Position numbers and translations under genes: made by a program. The notes below the pieces were generated by a model, which worked only from the letters and a program-made list of their open reading frames with translations, was not told the origin of the DNA and did no database searches. Positions 61,841 to 64,000 of a stretch of 64,000 nt of DNA are shown here, one piece after another. Source of the stretch: JAFGXW01 sp964634385 (GTDB lineage: Bacteria; Bacillota_I; Bacilli_A; Izemoplasmatales; Izemoplasmataceae); contig CAZWIZ010000001.1 in NCBI GenBank assembly GCA_964634385.1, positions 1-64,000 of the forward strand, written 5' to 3'. How positions within the stretch are numbered: the first letter of the stretch is position 1; the number at the start of each line of letters is the position of its first letter.

Positions 61841-62730
61841 TGATACTAGCATCTAATGAACCATTTATTTCTGCACTATTTGAATACTCATTCTTAAGAT
61901 ATGCATTATTAACTGGAATTATTATGGGATTCATCACTCCTTTGATTGGATCTTTTGTTGTTATAAGACGTTTAAGTTTTATCGCAGATACTTTATCTCA
62001 TTTTAGTTTAGCTGGTTTATCAATCGGATTGTTTTTAATTAATATTGTAGGATTTACTTTCATTAGTGACCCCTTATATTTAGCAATGATTTTCAGTGTT
62101 ATCGGAGCATTATTTATTGAAATACTTCGAGGATACTATCAAAACTATAAAGAAATATCAATGCCAATTGTTATGAGTTTAGGAACCGCTTTAAGTGCTT
62201 TATTTATATCGTTAAGTGGCGGATTTAACAGCAGTATTTATAACTACTTATTTGGAAGCATCTTAACTGTTGGTAATAAATATTTGTTAGCAATGACAAT
62301 TATATCAGTATTTACTATTATACTATTGCTCATCTATTATAAAGAAATGGTTATTATTAGTTTTGATGAAACCTATGCTAAATTAATTGGAATAAAAGTA
62401 GGACGTTTCCAATTTGTTTCAACAATCATTTTAGCTATTGTAGTATCATTATCACTCGCTACCGTAGGAGTATTGTTAGTTTCGTCGTTAATGATTATTC
62501 CAGTTGCCTCCGCTATGAAAGTTGGAAAAAGTTTTAAAAATACAGTTGGGATTTCAATTTTATTTAGTGAAGTATCTGTCATTGGTGGATTATGGCTATC
62601 ATATGAATTAGATATCGCCTCAGGAGCAACTATTGTTTTAATTAATATATTAATACTAATAATTGTTGTTGGATTTAAAAATATCTTTGTTAAAAAAAAA
62701 TATAACAACCAAACTCCAATTCAACAATAA
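61840..62730 (+). CDS. Metal ABC transporter permease (ZnuB/MntC type, ABC-3 family)
   Basis: Eight or nine hydrophobic helices in 296 residues; GSFVVIRRLSFIADTLSHFS and VGVLLVSSLMIIPVASAM are ABC-3 hallmarks. AGGAGG lies within the end of the ATPase gene. The operon ends here: no substrate-binding lipoprotein gene is nearby in the window. Confidence 0.93.
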   Translation: MILASNEPFISALFEYSFLRYALLTGIIMGFITPLIGSFVVIRRLSFIADTLSHFSLAGLSIGLFLINIVGFTFISDPLYLAMIFSVIGALFIEILRGYYQNYKEISMPIVMSLGTALSALFISLSGGFNSSIYNYLFGSILTVGNKYLLAMTIISVFTIILLLIYYKEMVIISFDETYAKLIGIKVGRFQFVSTIILAIVVSLSLATVGVLLVSSLMIIPVASAMKVGKSFKNTVGISILFSEVSVIGGLWLSYELDIASGATIVLINILILIIVVGFKNIFVKKKYNNQTPIQQ

Positions 62731-62762
62731 AAAAATGAAATAGTGAACTATTTCATTTTTTT
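62731..62762. terminator. Bidirectional terminator between the permease gene and the minus-strand RNA
   Basis: AAAAATGAAATAGT pairs with ACTATTTCATTTTT; T runs flank both sides, so it serves the transporter operon and the opposing small RNA. Confidence 0.88.
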
Positions 62763-62864
62763 ATCCCGAACAATGTATGCCCCACCATACATAATCCGCA
62801 TAGTAATCAAATTACTACACTAATATTATATATCTTTCAAGATTAAAACAAAAGGACATATCTG
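62731..62864 (-). ncRNA. Candidate small RNA opposite the transporter operon, family unknown
   Basis: Predicted roughly 134-base minus-strand transcript from the promoter at 62871-62899 to the terminator at 62731-62762. Internal hairpins TAGTAAT/ATTACTA (62801-62817) and ATGTATG/CATACAT (62773-62792), the latter with a G-rich loop (GTGGGG on the minus strand), are perfect. No open frame with a ribosome binding site. It does not overlap coding sequence. I could not match it to a known family. Confidence 0.58.
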
Positions 62865-62868
62865 TCCT
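62853..62868. promoter_or_regulatory. Operator-like inverted repeat at the small-RNA start site
   Basis: AGGACA-TATC-TGTCCT, perfect 6-base arms, directly after the -10. It cannot be fully part of the transcript, so a protein-binding site is more likely than an RNA hairpin. Confidence 0.45.
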
Positions 62869-62870
62869 AA

Positions 62871-62899
62871 TATACATTGTAAATCTTAAATTTTGTCAA
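62871..62899 (-). promoter_or_regulatory. Promoter of the minus-strand small RNA
   Basis: TTGACA (62894-62899) with TGTATA (62871-62876, 17 bases) or TATATT (62869-62874, 19 bases). Confidence 0.6.
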
Positions 62900-62957
62900 G
62901 TTTTTTTACTTTTTTTTATTTTTATATTAGAATTAAAATAACGAGGTGAATAACTAT

Positions 62958-64000
62958 ATGAATAATTTAACTAAATATCGGAGAGATCTTCATCAAATAC
63001 CTGAAATTGGTCGAAAAGAATACAAAACACAAAATTATTTATTATCTACTCTTAAAAATATGGGTCATAATCCTCAAACAATATTTAATACTGGTGTTTA
63101 TGTATATCTCGATTACGGAAATTTAGAAACAGTAATGTTTAGATCTGATATTGATGCTTTAAAAATTACTGAAATGAATAATATTGATTTTAAATCAAAA
63201 CATAACGGCTATATGCACGCTTGTGGACACGATGGTCATATGTCAATGCTACTTGGATTTGCTGATTACCTAAAAAATAAAGAACACTTCAACCGTAATA
63301 TATTATTAATTTTCCAGCCAGCTGAAGAAGGTCCCGGTGGAGCCGAAGAAATAGTTAAAACAGGAATTTTAAAAAAACTTAATGTTACCGAAGTTTATGG
63401 AATCCATTTATTTCCTAATTACGAAGAGGGTAAAATCGTTTCTAAAAGTGGTTTTTTTATGGGAAGTATCACTACAATAGATATCGAAATAATAGGTGAA
63501 TCAGCACATGTAGCTATGCCAAACGAAGGAATCGACGCTTTATATTATGGCTCTTTATTTCATGTCAAATTAATGAAAAAATTAAATAATACATTATCTA
63601 ATAAAAAATATATTCTGAAATTCGGAAATATGATTTCTGGCTCAGCTAGAAATATTGTTTCTAATCATACTTTATTTCAAGGAACCTTAAGAACGCTAGA
63701 CGAAGAAACTAGACTTTCTATCCTTCAAGTAATAAATGAATTAAAATCAGAATTCACATTAAAATACAACGTCAAAATCAACGTTTTAGCAAATTATTTA
63801 TATCCCGCAGTAAATAATGACATTAATGTATATAACCGCTTTAAAACATTAATTACAAAGGATTACGAGCTTATTGAGCTTGATGAACCTTTAATGGTAA
63901 GTGAAGATTTTTCTTTTTATCAAAAAGCAGCTAAAGGAGTCTTTTATTTTATTGGAACAAAAAATAAAAAATTAGGGTTTACTCATTTTCTTCATAATGA
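62958..64000 (+). CDS. M20-family amidohydrolase, cut off by the window end
   Basis: Metal-dependent amidase of the hippurate/N-acetyl-diaminopimelate deacetylase group. Starts MNNLTKYRRDLHQIPEIGRK after GAGGTGAA; metal-binding MHACGHDGH at about 88-96 and QPAEEGPGGAEE near 117-128. About 347 codons are present and the frame is open at the edge, close to the usual 370-390. Substrate undetermined: no lysine-biosynthesis neighbour is visible. Confidence 0.92.
   Translation, partial: MNNLTKYRRDLHQIPEIGRKEYKTQNYLLSTLKNMGHNPQTIFNTGVYVYLDYGNLETVMFRSDIDALKITEMNNIDFKSKHNGYMHACGHDGHMSMLLGFADYLKNKEHFNRNILLIFQPAEEGPGGAEEIVKTGILKKLNVTEVYGIHLFPNYEEGKIVSKSGFFMGSITTIDIEIIGESAHVAMPNEGIDALYYGSLFHVKLMKKLNNTLSNKKYILKFGNMISGSARNIVSNHTLFQGTLRTLDEETRLSILQVINELKSEFTLKYNVKINVLANYLYPAVNNDINVYNRFKTLITKDYELIELDEPLMVSEDFSFYQKAAKGVFYFIGTKNKKLGFTHFLHN

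Overview
The window is one contiguous, gene-dense, AT-rich bacterial chromosome segment. Almost all genes lie on the minus strand, with four plus-strand units: a HAD phosphatase, an L-cysteine desulfidase, a two-gene metal ABC transporter, and a truncated M20 amidohydrolase at the right edge. TGA is used as stop (rbgA and the RluF-like gene end in TGA) and Trp is TGG, so the Mycoplasma/Spiroplasma code is excluded. Gene order follows Bacillus closely, but FtsK has no membrane domain and GdpP is fused to ribosomal protein L9. I infer a low-GC Firmicute on the Mollicutes side of the tree (Acholeplasma/Izemoplasma/Haloplasma-like). This is inference and no rRNA is present to test it. No tRNA, rRNA, CRISPR array, intact transposase or prophage was seen.

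Layout, left to right. 1-9 kb: rnhB, rbgA, signal peptidase, a soluble FtsK/SftA-type translocase with a small membrane neighbour, a HAD phosphatase, then ffh-ylxM-ftsY (protein targeting). 9-19.9 kb: an unexplained small-RNA locus, topA, prmC-prfA, a MATE exporter, dnaB, the gdpP-rplI fusion and the rpsR-ssb-rpsF operon. 20-25.4 kb: cinA, a PhzF-family gene, ychF, a lipoprotein HtrA-type protease, tatD. 25.5-46.2 kb: the large gene-expression cluster read as cysS-mrnC-(cyuA inserted on the other strand)-rlmB-sigH-like-rpmG-secE-nusG-rplK-rplA-rplJ-rplL-rsmC-like-rpoB-rpoC-rpsL-rpsG-fusA-tuf, as in Bacillus but lacking the yacP and L7Ae-like genes. 46.3-50.6 kb: csp, perR-peroxiredoxin, an ArsC/Spx-like gene, an rRNA pseudouridine synthase, ywbE, an RNA methylase. 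50.6-52 kb: a decayed stretch with a structured-RNA candidate and a broken AAA_14/DUF4143 ATPase. 52-61 kb: gltX, rpsI-rplM, a YitT-family protein, metG-rsmI-trmN6-like-ricT-holB-tmk. 61-64 kb: metal ABC transporter, a second minus-strand small-RNA candidate, and the start of an M20 amidohydrolase.

Regulation visible in the sequence is mostly ribosomal-protein autocontrol: two copies of an L1-binding-like motif (before rplK and before rplA), an L10 leader with attenuator before rplJ, an L13 leader before rplM, and a possible S6:S18 leader before rpsF. A perfect PerR-type operator lies just downstream of the perR -10. Sigma-A promoters (TTGACA/TATAAT class) are clear for topA, rpsF, rpsL, rpoB, rplK, rplM and both minus-strand small-RNA candidates.

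The least explained items are the three structured non-coding loci (9003-9155, 50714-50870, 62731-62899), the GdpP-L9 fusion that keeps a perfect internal Shine-Dalgarno for L9, and a hairpin-plus-tail repeat found after both topA and gltX.
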